Assembly (NCBI GenBank): GCA_002452265.1
Contig: DKEW01000014.1
Span: 1 to 47,361 of the forward strand
Direction: 5' to 3'
Length of the DNA: 47,361 bases
Source of the DNA: Pelobacter sp. UBA6812
GTDB taxonomy: Bacteria; Desulfobacterota; Desulfuromonadia; Desulfuromonadales; Syntrophotaleaceae
Shown: positions 7,910 through 15,641 of the stretch, piece after piece
How the letters are laid out: each line of letters opens with the position of its first letter
Position numbering within the stretch: the stretch's first letter is position 1
Program-made: the position numbers and the translations under genes
Notes under the pieces: generated by a model
Databases searched by the model: none
Seen by the model: the letters and a program-made list of their open reading frames with translations, nothing else
What the model was told of the DNA's origin: nothing

Positions 7910-9130
7910 TCATTCACTCTTCAACACGTCGAGGATCTCGACCTGTGCAGCCTGCCAGGCCGGATAGGCCCCGGCTGTCAGTCCCAGCAAGGCCGAACCG
8001 GCCAACGCCATGAGCACCAGCCAGGGCTCAAACACCATCGGCATCTGCCCGATACGGCAGACCACCGCCACCAGGCCGAGGGCGCTCACCACCCCCAGCA
8101 ATCCACCCATCCCTGCCATTATGGCGGACTCCAGGAGAAACTGACGCACGATATCGTGCCGCCTGGCGCCCACCGCGCGTCGCACGCCGATTTCCAACCG
8201 CCGGGATCGCACCAGCAATATCATGATCGACAGGATTCCCAAGCCACCTACGGCGAAAGATACCGATGAACTGATCAGACCCAGAGTGCCGACCAGGTTC
8301 AGGGCCTGTTCCTGTACCTCCATGGTATCCTTGGCGGTCAATACCGAAAAATCGTCGTCTTCGCCCGTATCGATACGATGGCGTTGGCGCAAAATGGCGT
8401 TGGCCGTATCCTTGGCGGCTTCTACATCGGCCTCGTTGCCGAGTTGCAGGTAAACACCGGTTATCCAGTCCTGGTTGGCCATGCGTCGCAGGTAGGTCGA
8501 CATCGGCACGAAGACCTGTTCATCCTGATCGGCGCCGGCGATATCCGCGCCCTTGACCGCCATCACCCCCACCACGCGCAAGGCGGTACGGTAAAAATAG
8601 ACTTGCTTGCCCAGTGCCGCTTCGGGCCGTTCGAACAGGCGCTCGGAAATTTTCGCACCCAATATGCAGACTTTGGCCCTTTGATGCTCATCGATGGCCG
8701 AAATGAAACGCCCGATCTCCGGTAAAGCATTGCGGACCTCGGCATATTGCGGGCTGGTCGCCACCAGTTGGCAGTTGATTTTGGTATTGCCGGCGCGTAT
8801 CGGCATGGTGGTGCTGACAAACGGCGCCGCCAGGCGTACCGCCGGCAGAGCCTGTTCCAATGCCCGGGCATCCTGCAAAGTAAAGTTGGTCGCCTCTTGC
8901 CGCACCATGCCCCCGCGCCCCGGCCGAAACGCCAGTCGGCCGGTACGAGCCATGAACAGGTTGCTGCCGAGCTTGGCGGTTTCCTGTTCGGCTTTGAGCA
9001 GCATGGCGCGCGATATATGCTGTACCCCGGTCAGGGCCATGGCTCCCAGCAAAACCCCCAGCATGGCCAGCAAGGTGCGCATCCGGTGGGCTCGCAAAGA
9101 AGCCAGGGCTATTTTGATACTGAACAGCAT
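7910..9130 (-). CDS. MacB-like ABC transporter permease (FtsX family), second of two
   Basis: A 406-residue inner-membrane protein. An N-terminal helix follows RAHRMRTLLAMLGVLLGAMAL, then a MacB-type periplasmic domain (about 50-270), then three C-terminal helices in an FtsX domain with the EIGVRRAVGARRHDIVRQFLLES signature. It is the last gene of an adaptor-ATPase-permease-permease operon. Family knowledge: MacB-type transporters act as mechanotransmitters that drive export of toxins, lipoproteins or peptides from the periplasm rather than classical transport. Having two separate permease genes suggests a heterodimer, like some LolCE-type or Gram-positive peptide-efflux systems. The substrate is unknown. 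Confidence 0.92.
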   Translation of the reverse strand: MLFSIKIALASLRAHRMRTLLAMLGVLLGAMALTGVQHISRAMLLKAEQETAKLGSNLFMARTGRLAFRPGRGGMVRQEATNFTLQDARALEQALPAVRLAAPFVSTTMPIRAGNTKINCQLVATSPQYAEVRNALPEIGRFISAIDEHQRAKVCILGAKISERLFERPEAALGKQVYFYRTALRVVGVMAVKGADIAGADQDEQVFVPMSTYLRRMANQDWITGVYLQLGNEADVEAAKDTANAILRQRHRIDTGEDDDFSVLTAKDTMEVQEQALNLVGTLGLISSSVSFAVGGLGILSIMILLVRSRRLEIGVRRAVGARRHDIVRQFLLESAIMAGMGGLLGVVSALGLVAVVCRIGQMPMVFEPWLVLMALAGSALLGLTAGAYPAWQAAQVEILDVLKSE

Positions 9131-9158
9131 GAGCGATACTCCGCAATAACCGTGAAAA

Positions 9159-10409
9159 TCAATTGCCCTTAAGCGCCTCGATAGGCGTCATGGAGGCTGC
9201 CCGGCGTGCCGGTTTGAGACCGAATATCAGGCCGATGGCGAGAGAGGCGAACAGGGCAAAGCCAAACACCTTCCATGAAAAGAGGATTTCCAACACCTCC
9301 AGGCGCGCCAGCAGCTGTCCCATGGCCATGCCGAGGAACATGCCGAGGATGGCCCCGATCAGGGTCAGTCCCACGGCCTCCAGCAGGATCTGGGTGAGAA
9401 TCGCCCATCGTGGAGCGCCAAGCGCCATTTTTAAGCCAATTTCGGAGCGCCGTTCATCGACCCCCAGATAAAACAGATTGGCCAGCACAAAGCCTCCCAC
9501 CACCATCGCCACCAGAGCAGTTACACCGAGGAACAGTATCAGCCCCCCCTTGAAGGTCGATAGGAACTGCAGGATCTCGTCTGCCGTAAGGATGCTGAAA
9601 TCATCCTCTTCTTCGGGGCGCAGATTGTGCAGATGGCGAAGCAGGCTACGCATGTTTTCCACATGCGCCGACATATATTCCGGATCATGGAATTTAACCC
9701 GCAAGGCACGAAAATAGTTTCGTTCCAGGTGAAATCTTTTGGTCAAGGTGGTGATCGGCATGATAATCCGGTCGTCAACCGCACCGCCGCCGCCCGAGAC
9801 GCCGCGATAGCTGAGTCGACCGACGATCTGTACCGGAAAACGATCCATCAGCACCGTGCGGCCGATGGGAGACTGCTTGCCGAACAACTCCTGGGCAATG
9901 GTGTCGCCGATCAGGCCAACCCTCGCACTGCGCGTCAAATCCTCCTCCGACAGGTCCCGTCCTTCGCTCAGCGGCCAATCCCAGGCCCGCGCGTAACCGG
10001 CCGTGGTTCCGACCACCAGCGGCACCTGTGTCACCCGTCCGGCATAGCGTACCTGCACATTCGATTTGGCGCGCATGGGGACAACCAGGTAAGCTCCCGG
10101 CAGAGAACGGCGCAAAACGGCCGCATCTTCATAAGACAAGGTAAGGGTACGCTGGCCCACGGCCCGACTTTCGATGTTGCCGCCCAGTACCAACGCCGCA
10201 TCGGGTCCGAAGATCGCTACCATTTCGTTGGCCTTGCGTTCGGCGCCATCCACCGCCGCAACAATGATGGTCAGCGAGGCGATCCCCAGCGCTATCCCCG
10301 CCACCACAAACAGGCTGCGGGTTTTGGCGGCCCACAGCGCGTGGCGCGCCATGCCGGCACAGCGCCAGGCAATGAGCCCAATTTCAGCGATCCTGGACCA
10401 GGCCGTCAT
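9159..10409 (-). CDS. MacB-like ABC transporter permease (FtsX family), first of two
   Basis: A 416-residue protein using the ATG at 10409, which has GGGAGG 9 bases upstream; the gene overlaps the end of the ATPase gene by 26 bases. An N-terminal membrane helix (SLFVVAGIALGIASLTIIVAA) is followed by a periplasmic MacB_PCD domain and a three-helix FtsX core with ERRSEIGLKMALGAPRWAILTQILLEA. It is related to, but clearly different from, the next permease (7910-9130), so the pair probably forms a heterodimer with the shared ATPase. Confidence 0.92.
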   Translation of the reverse strand: MTAWSRIAEIGLIAWRCAGMARHALWAAKTRSLFVVAGIALGIASLTIIVAAVDGAERKANEMVAIFGPDAALVLGGNIESRAVGQRTLTLSYEDAAVLRRSLPGAYLVVPMRAKSNVQVRYAGRVTQVPLVVGTTAGYARAWDWPLSEGRDLSEEDLTRSARVGLIGDTIAQELFGKQSPIGRTVLMDRFPVQIVGRLSYRGVSGGGGAVDDRIIMPITTLTKRFHLERNYFRALRVKFHDPEYMSAHVENMRSLLRHLHNLRPEEEDDFSILTADEILQFLSTFKGGLILFLGVTALVAMVVGGFVLANLFYLGVDERRSEIGLKMALGAPRWAILTQILLEAVGLTLIGAILGMFLGMAMGQLLARLEVLEILFSWKVFGFALFASLAIGLIFGLKPARRAASMTPIEALKGN

Positions 10410-11067
10410 GCAGCAATACCTCCCGCTCGGCAAAATCGGCCGTGGCGGCGTCGTGAGTAACGAGAATGACCGTGCGTCCCTGGCCGTGAATACTCTGCAG
10501 CAAGGCCATGATTTCCGCGCTGGTGGCCGAATCGAGCTGTCCGGTCGGTTCGTCGGCCAGCAACACCTGGGGGTCGTTGAGCAGGGCCCGGGCCATGGCC
10601 ACCCTTTGCTGCTGACCGCCGGACAGTTGTCCGGGGCGAAAATGAAAACGATCCGCCAGCCCTACCTGGGTCAGCAACTCCTCTGCGCGGTGCTTCAGCT
10701 GTCGCGCCGGGGTGGCGCCGTACAGGCCGGGTAACATGACGTTCTCCAGGGCAGAGATGTAGGGGATCAGGTAGAAAGTCTGAAAGATAAAGCCGAACAG
10801 CTGGTTGCGCAGCGCACTGAGGCGATCATCGGGTAAATTGGCAACATCTTCTCCCTGCAACAGGTAACGGCCTCCGGTGGGGCGATCGAGTAAACCGAGG
10901 ATGTGCATCAGGGTCGATTTGCCTGAGCCGGAGGCGCCTCGCAGCGCCACGAACTCTCCCTGGTCAATGTCGATGCTGACCCCCTTGAGAACCTCGATAT
11001 TCAGGTCTCCGAGCAGAAAGGTCTTTTCGATATTCTGCAGCTGGATGATCGGTTGGCTGCCACTCAT
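10384..11067 (-). CDS. ABC transporter ATP-binding protein, MacB/LolD type
   Basis: A 227-residue cytoplasmic ATPase. Walker A is GASGSGKST, the Q-loop lies in IFQTFYLIPYISALENV, the signature is LSGGQQQRVAMARAL, Walker B is VLLADEPTG with the following QLDS D-loop, and the switch His is in VTHD. The FQ-F-L-P and EPTG features are typical of the MacB/LolD/FtsE group that works with FtsX-type permeases. It overlaps the adaptor stop by 4 bases (ATGA) and the next permease by 26 bases, so the operon is translationally coupled. Confidence 0.96.
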   Translation of the reverse strand: MSGSQPIIQLQNIEKTFLLGDLNIEVLKGVSIDIDQGEFVALRGASGSGKSTLMHILGLLDRPTGGRYLLQGEDVANLPDDRLSALRNQLFGFIFQTFYLIPYISALENVMLPGLYGATPARQLKHRAEELLTQVGLADRFHFRPGQLSGGQQQRVAMARALLNDPQVLLADEPTGQLDSATSAEIMALLQSIHGQGRTVILVTHDAATADFAEREVLLHDGLVQDR

Positions 11068-12368
11068 GGTTTGGACTTTCCGTTTTTGCCTTGACCTTGG
11101 CCATTGCCACTACCACTGCTGGAGTTAGGGCTAGAGCTAGAGCCTTTGCGCTTGGCTTTTTCGCCGAGTACCACCTGGGTTGCCACCGTGTCCCCTTGCT
11201 TTAAGCCTTCCAGAATTTCGCTATCCAGAAGCCCGGTAAGTCCCAGCTTCGCCAGCACTTCACGCACCTGTCCTTCCTTATTCACCTTATAAACCACCTG
11301 GCGTCCGTCAACCCACTTCAGGGCGGCATTGGGCAGGCGCAACACATTGTCTTTTTCGGCGACCACAATCTGCACCTGGGTCGTCATTTCCGGTCGCAGC
11401 CAGGCGGCTTCCGCTTTGGGGACAGCCACCAGCGCCTTGTAATAAACGATGTTTTCACGGATTTCCGGTTCTGGGTAGACCGTCTGAATGGTGCCGCGAA
11501 ACACTTTGTCCGGGTACGCATCGACCCTGAATTCAGCCAGTTGTCCGGCCTGTACCTGGCCGATGTCCGTCTCGTCAACATAAATCCACATTTCCAGCCG
11601 TGAGGTGTCGAGCACCGTTATCAGGTTGGCGACTTGCAGTCCGGCGACGATGGTTTCACCCTCCTGGGCGGTAACCTGACTGACCACGCCGTCGATGGGG
11701 CTGTGAATGCTGGTGTAGGACAGCCGTACGCGCAGGGCGTCCAGATTGGCCCGGGTCGCACTCACCGCCAGTTCGGCCTGGCGCAGGTTTTCCTCGAATT
11801 CACGTTGCTGGCGTTGCAGTGCCGCCTGCCGCGAGTTCTGACGGCGTGTCTCGACTTCAGCTTGTTGCAGGGCGTTTTCCAACTCATCCTGCGACACGAC
11901 CCCTTCCGCTGCCAATGTTTGGATCCTTTTGGCATTGTTGCGCAGATAGTCGGCCTGTGCGCGGGTCAGTTCCAGCTCGGCCTGTGCTTCCTCGATGAGC
12001 AGGGGATCAACTTTGCGTACCCGTTGCAGGGTCGCTTCGTCGCTTTTGAGCTTGGCCTGGGCTTCGGCCACCTGGGATTGGATCTCGCGGCTGTCGATGC
12101 GGGCTACCAACTGTCCCTGCGTCACCGTATCGCCAACCTGCACCAGCATCTTATCGATGGTGCCGGTGGCCCTGGCGCCGATTTTGACGATAGCACCGAC
12201 CTGAGACTTGACGATGCCGGTCTGTTCCAGCACCTGGCGCACGCTGCCCCGGTCTATCTGGGCTGTTTCCAATACCTGTACCGGAGCGTTATCGCGCCGT
12301 GTTTGCCAGACAGTCAAGCCGGTGACCAGTGCCGCGCCGAGCAGCGCGAAAAATAAAAACCTTTTCAT
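11064..12368 (-). CDS. periplasmic adaptor (MacA/HlyD family) of the ABC exporter
   Basis: A 434-residue protein. The ATG at 12368 (AGGAAGGAA upstream) is chosen because it begins the membrane anchor MKRFLFFALLGAALVTGL. It shows split lipoyl halves (VGDTVTQGQLVARIDS and SPIDGVVSQVTAQEGETI), a long coiled-coil hairpin between them (about 95-200, rich in Glu/Gln/Ala), then beta-barrel and membrane-proximal domains. It should link the inner-membrane MacB-like complex to a TolC-like outer-membrane channel, which is not encoded in this operon. The C-terminal tail (about the last 28 residues) is low complexity, rich in Ser, Gly, Asn and Lys, and probably unstructured. Confidence 0.94.
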   Translation of the reverse strand: MKRFLFFALLGAALVTGLTVWQTRRDNAPVQVLETAQIDRGSVRQVLEQTGIVKSQVGAIVKIGARATGTIDKMLVQVGDTVTQGQLVARIDSREIQSQVAEAQAKLKSDEATLQRVRKVDPLLIEEAQAELELTRAQADYLRNNAKRIQTLAAEGVVSQDELENALQQAEVETRRQNSRQAALQRQQREFEENLRQAELAVSATRANLDALRVRLSYTSIHSPIDGVVSQVTAQEGETIVAGLQVANLITVLDTSRLEMWIYVDETDIGQVQAGQLAEFRVDAYPDKVFRGTIQTVYPEPEIRENIVYYKALVAVPKAEAAWLRPEMTTQVQIVVAEKDNVLRLPNAALKWVDGRQVVYKVNKEGQVREVLAKLGLTGLLDSEILEGLKQGDTVATQVVLGEKAKRKGSSSSPNSSSGSGNGQGQGKNGKSKP

Positions 12369-12467
12369 CGAAGATTCCTTCCTGTGGCCGAAGCCAGAAC
12401 CGCTATATGCACTCGTAATTTCAATAGGATAACAGAGCACGAGCTCCCCTGTGGAGCGCAGGGAGGG

Positions 12468-12483
12468 TGGTCTTTAGTTTGCT
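12468..12483 (+). promoter_or_regulatory. candidate sigma-54 (-24/-12) promoter
   Basis: TGG at 12468-12470 and TTTGCT at 12478-12483 place GG and GC exactly 10 bases apart, as in the consensus TGGCACG-N4-TTGCT. It is oriented toward the small ORF at 12556. It is a single-site match and such matches occur by chance, so confidence is low. Confidence 0.3.
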
Positions 12484-12555
12484 TTTTGCTGCCAATTATA
12501 TTAGCAAACCCGAACTTTGCGATTCGATTATCCTTTGACTGGGAGGGACTTCGCC

Positions 12556-12618
12556 ATGCAAAGCGGCGACACCCGCAACCTGCATATGGCTAGCGCCGGA
12601 GTCAACTGGAACTGGTAA
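12556..12618 (+). CDS. possible 20-residue small ORF
   Basis: The ATG has GGGAGGG 8 bases upstream, an excellent ribosome site, and the frame encodes 20 residues ending in the pattern VNWNW before TAA. It lies alone between the adaptor gene and the cardiolipin synthase gene, on the opposite strand to both. A sigma-54-like site lies 73 bases upstream and a terminator 50 bases downstream, so the whole could be a free-standing small transcript. There is no recognisable family. Alternatives are a leader peptide, a small RNA with a fortuitous ORF, or chance. Confidence 0.3.
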   Translation: MQSGDTRNLHMASAGVNWNW

Positions 12619-12666
12619 CGATATCCGCCCGGTTCCTTCAGGATCCCAATTGTCAATAGACGTTCT

Positions 12667-12701
12667 AAAAGCCTCCGAGGTTTACCTCCGGGGCTTTTTT
12701 T
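12667..12701. terminator. bidirectional terminator downstream of the cardiolipin synthase gene
   Basis: A 12-bp stem with one mismatch (AAGCCTCCGAGG at 12669-12680 pairs with CCTCCGGGGCTT at 12685-12696) has a TTTA loop. Seven T follow on the plus strand and a shorter TTTT tract on the minus strand. Confidence 0.75.
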
Positions 12702-12718
12702 ATCAGCGACAGGATTTC

Positions 12719-13894
12719 CTAAAAAGGTTCGTCGCCGCCTGGGGGACGTTCCCGGTCGCTGAACCACCCCAGCAAGGCTTGCGCTTTTCCCCAGAACCAT
12801 TCCCTGAGGCGCTTGTGCCAGGAGCGTACCAACCAGTCTTCCAGCCGGATTTCGATGCTATGGGCAAAATCGGTTTCCAGCAATATTGCCGCCTGCTTGC
12901 TGATGTCCGCATCCTGCACTTCCTGATTGGCCTCCAGATTCCAACGGTAATTCCAGGCGTCCGCGTTGCAGGAGCCGAGGCTCAGCCACTCATCGCACAA
13001 CAACAACTTGTAATGGGTAAAGCGCGGCTGGTATTCAAAGATCCGTACGCCGGCTTTCAGCAACCGATGGTAATAGCGTCGCCCCATATACATGACCGCC
13101 GGATGGTCGCTCCATGCGCCCGGCAGCAGCAGGCGTACGTCCCTCCCGCTGCGCGCGCTACGCCGCAGGCTTTGGCGTAACTTCCAGGAGGGCACAAAAT
13201 AGGCAGTCGCCAGCCATACCCTGCGGCGTGCGCTCCTGGTTTGGCGGACGTAGGAGCGCATGATTTCGGAACGCCCCCGGATACCTCTCTGTACGGTGAC
13301 CCGGCCGCGACCGTCGTCACCCTGGGGCCAGGCGCCACCGGGCACCTCGGACAGTGCGTTGTCCGCCCAGCGGTTCCAGAGTTTGGCGAAAAGTGCCTGC
13401 CAGTCGGCCAGACAGGGGCCGCGCACCTCGATCATGGCTTCATGCCACCATCGGTCCGGCTCGACCCGCGGATCGAAAGCATCGGTCAGTCCGGCGCCAC
13501 CGGTAAAGGCCACATCCCCATCGATGAGCAGCAACTTGCGGTGATCGCGCAGCAGATTGGTGCGCAACCGAAAAAACTTGAGGGGATTGTAAAAGGTCAA
13601 TTCCACGCCGGCATCGGTAAGGCGCTTTCTGTCGCTGCGCCGCAATCCCAATGCGCCGTAATCATCCAACAGCACGCAGACCCGCACCCCTCGGGCCGCG
13701 GCCGCGCACAGGTGCGTGAAGAAACGCCCGACCACTTGTCCTGATTCGCACAGATACATTTCCAGCAGCACATATCGGCGTGCCGATGCGATACTCGCCT
13801 CCATGGCCGGGAAAAAACGATCCCCATCCACCAGCAGCCGAAATTGATTCCCTTTGCGCCAGGGAAACCGGTATTTGCCATTGGAGGTTTTCAT
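12719..13894 (-). CDS. cardiolipin synthase / phospholipase D family protein
   Basis: A 391-residue protein using the ATG at 13894, which has AAGGG upstream; a longer frame to 13981 lacks a ribosome site. It has two HKD motifs, H118-x-K120-x4-D125 (HRKLLLID) and H294-x-K296-x4-D301 (HYKLLLCD), each followed by a Gly/Ser-containing turn. Bacterial PLD-type cardiolipin synthases join two phosphatidylglycerols or PG with PE. There is no clear N-terminal double membrane anchor, so it is more like ClsB/YbhO than ClsA. An alternative is a phosphatidyltransferase of other specificity. Confidence 0.88.
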   Translation of the reverse strand: MKTSNGKYRFPWRKGNQFRLLVDGDRFFPAMEASIASARRYVLLEMYLCESGQVVGRFFTHLCAAAARGVRVCVLLDDYGALGLRRSDRKRLTDAGVELTFYNPLKFFRLRTNLLRDHRKLLLIDGDVAFTGGAGLTDAFDPRVEPDRWWHEAMIEVRGPCLADWQALFAKLWNRWADNALSEVPGGAWPQGDDGRGRVTVQRGIRGRSEIMRSYVRQTRSARRRVWLATAYFVPSWKLRQSLRRSARSGRDVRLLLPGAWSDHPAVMYMGRRYYHRLLKAGVRIFEYQPRFTHYKLLLCDEWLSLGSCNADAWNYRWNLEANQEVQDADISKQAAILLETDFAHSIEIRLEDWLVRSWHKRLREWFWGKAQALLGWFSDRERPPGGDEPF

Positions 13895-14034
13895 CACTAC
13901 CCTTTTTGCCAGAAATGCGCGATCGCCTGATGGCCTTTGCGGGTTACCCACAGGTGACTTCACCGGGGACATTAAAAGCAATTTTGAACGCCGATTATTT
14001 TTATAAAAGCGGATATGAAACCCAAAATACCCAT

Positions 14035-14118
14035 AACAAGGATGATCAGGATAGGCAGGATAAAAACCTTCAAAAGGAGGAGGCGATTCTAATCCTGAAT
14101 ATCCTGTGTATCCTTGTT
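14035..14118. repeat. interspersed imperfect dyad repeat, GGAT-type, copy 1
   Basis: The 27-base arms 14035-14061 and 14092-14118 are imperfect reverse complements of each other. Each is built from 9-base modules of the form GGATnnnCA (aacaaggatgatcaggat on the left). A related copy is at 43062-43135. Such modular dyads are scattered in intergenic DNA of related genomes. Confidence 0.6.
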
Positions 14119-14162
14119 CAATGATTTTTTGTGCATAGTTTTACGGATTATCCCTATAATTT

Positions 14163-14191
14163 CATCTGCGTGCCTCCGCCTTTATCTGCGT
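14163..14191. repeat. CTGCG-type modular intergenic repeat, short copy
   Basis: The pattern TCTGCGTgccTCCGCCttTATCTGCGT repeats a CTGCG-type module. It is related to the copies at 15555-15586 and 46043-46163. Confidence 0.4.
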
Positions 14192-14263
14192 ACGGCATTG
14201 GATTTTGAATATGTCATCATGTTTTATCAAGCATACCCGATTAGTCGCTGCATGCAGGTCAGG

Positions 14264-15505
14264 CTACAGCATACCGATTACTGCGCCGGTCATGCAGGTC
14301 GCCAGGGTGCCGGCGACGATCGATTTCAATCCCAGGCTCACAATTTCGCTGCGGCGCTCGGGCGCCATGGTACCCATGCCGCCGATCATGATCCCCAGCG
14401 AGCCAAAATTGGCAAATCCGCACAGGGCGTAAGCAAGGATCAGGCGACTGCGCTCGGATAGCGCCGCGGCAGGCAACTGCGACATGTCGAGATAAGCCAG
14501 CAACTCATTGAGTATAACCTTGGTGCCGAGCAGGCCGCCGGCCGTCACCGCCTCGCTCCAGGGGACGCCGATCACCCAGGCTATCGGCGCCAGTAGCCAG
14601 CCGAGCAGTCGCTGCAGAGTCAAGGCCTGTCCCTGTAGCGCCGGAAGCAGGCTCAGCAGTTCATTGCACAAGTGCACCAGCGCCACCAGCACGATCAGCA
14701 TGGCCAAAATATTCAGCCATAGTTTCAGCCCCTCGGAGGTGCCGCGGGTGATGGCGTCCATGGTGCTGTCTGCCGATTCAAGCATGACCAGGTCGCCGTT
14801 GGTCGGTGGCCCCACGGGGGGCACCATAAGTTGGGCGATGACTATTGCGGCCGGTGCGCTGATCAGCGAAGCGATCAGGATATGTCCGAGAGCATCGGGA
14901 ATGACGTTTTGCAGAAAACCGGCGTACAGCACCAGCATGGTGCCGGCAATGGTGCTCATGCCGCAGGTCATGACGGTAAACAGCTCGCTGCGGCTGAGGG
15001 TTTTGAGATAGGGGCGGATCAGCAGCGGCGCTTCCACCATGCCGACAAAGATATTGGCCGCAGCACCGATGGCCACGGCGCCGCCGATGGGCAGTACCCG
15101 ACGTAGCAGGTCCGACAACCCCCGGACCACCAGTGGCAGTACCCGCCAGTAAAACAACAGCGCGGACAGGGCACTCATGACAAGGACCAGGGGCAGGGCG
15201 CGCATGGCCAGGATGAAGGAGCTGCCCGGGACGGTTTCCACAAAAGGCAGCGGTGCCCCGCCCAGGTAGCCGAAGACCATCGCTGTCCCGGCGGCACTGG
15301 ATCGGTCGAGGGCCAGAAACAGCTGATTGAGAGAAAGGAAAAAACCGCGGCAGGCCGGCAGTTTGAGCAACAGCATCGCCAGCAGGAGCTGCAACGATAT
15401 CCCCACCACCACAGTCTTGGCCGGCAAGCGGCGACGATTTTCACTGCACAGCCAGGCTATCCCGACCAGGGCCAGCAAGCCAAGCAGACCGCGTACAACA
15501 AACAT
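14264..15505 (-). CDS. concentrative nucleoside transporter (NupC/CNT family)
   Basis: A 413-residue inner-membrane protein with many hydrophobic helices. CNT family signatures are visible: GAAANIFVGMVEAPLLIRPYL, the TCGMSTIAGTML segment, and the C-terminal YALCGFANFGSLGIMIGGMGTMAPERR. It probably imports nucleosides by cation symport. AGGAT lies 8 bases before the ATG. No terminator was seen after it. It could share a transcript with the upstream DUF445 gene (136 bp apart), but a repeat lies in the gap. Confidence 0.93.
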   Translation of the reverse strand: MFVVRGLLGLLALVGIAWLCSENRRRLPAKTVVVGISLQLLLAMLLLKLPACRGFFLSLNQLFLALDRSSAAGTAMVFGYLGGAPLPFVETVPGSSFILAMRALPLVLVMSALSALLFYWRVLPLVVRGLSDLLRRVLPIGGAVAIGAAANIFVGMVEAPLLIRPYLKTLSRSELFTVMTCGMSTIAGTMLVLYAGFLQNVIPDALGHILIASLISAPAAIVIAQLMVPPVGPPTNGDLVMLESADSTMDAITRGTSEGLKLWLNILAMLIVLVALVHLCNELLSLLPALQGQALTLQRLLGWLLAPIAWVIGVPWSEAVTAGGLLGTKVILNELLAYLDMSQLPAAALSERSRLILAYALCGFANFGSLGIMIGGMGTMAPERRSEIVSLGLKSIVAGTLATCMTGAVIGML

Positions 15506-15554
15506 GGGAAATCCTTTTATGTCAGTTTTCAGATCATTGAAAAATAATTGAATG

Positions 15555-15586
15555 CTCTCTGCGACCTTCGCGTGCTCTGCGGTAAA
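15555..15586. repeat. CTGCG/CGCAGAG modular intergenic repeat
   Basis: On the minus strand this reads TTTACCGCAGAGcacGCGAAGgtCGCAGAGAG. It shares TTTACCGCAGAG with the copy at 46043 and the module CGCAGAG with the copy at 14163. It lies in the 136-bp gap between the DUF445 and nucleoside-transporter genes. Confidence 0.55.
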
Positions 15587-15641
15587 TCGGACTTTTTGAA
15601 TCCCGGGAGCCTGTTCCCGCCTCAGGTCGGAGGACTGTTTT

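Larger units (their letters stand above)
13895..14263. other. intergenic region with two modular repeats, no gene
   Basis: This 369-bp gap between the cardiolipin synthase and nucleoside-transporter genes holds a GGAT-type imperfect dyad (14035-14118) and a short CTGCG-type repeat (14163-14191). An AAAGGAGGAGG tract at about 14073-14082 is not followed by a usable ORF. I see no coding region. Confidence 0.6.

Noticed and set aside
12540..12640. possible GEMM-like (cyclic di-GMP) riboswitch because of GCAAAGC and GCTAGCG pieces
   Set aside because: The GAAA loop, the second helix and the GGUAGGUAGCG-type 3' motif are not present in the right order; a small ORF explains the region equally well.
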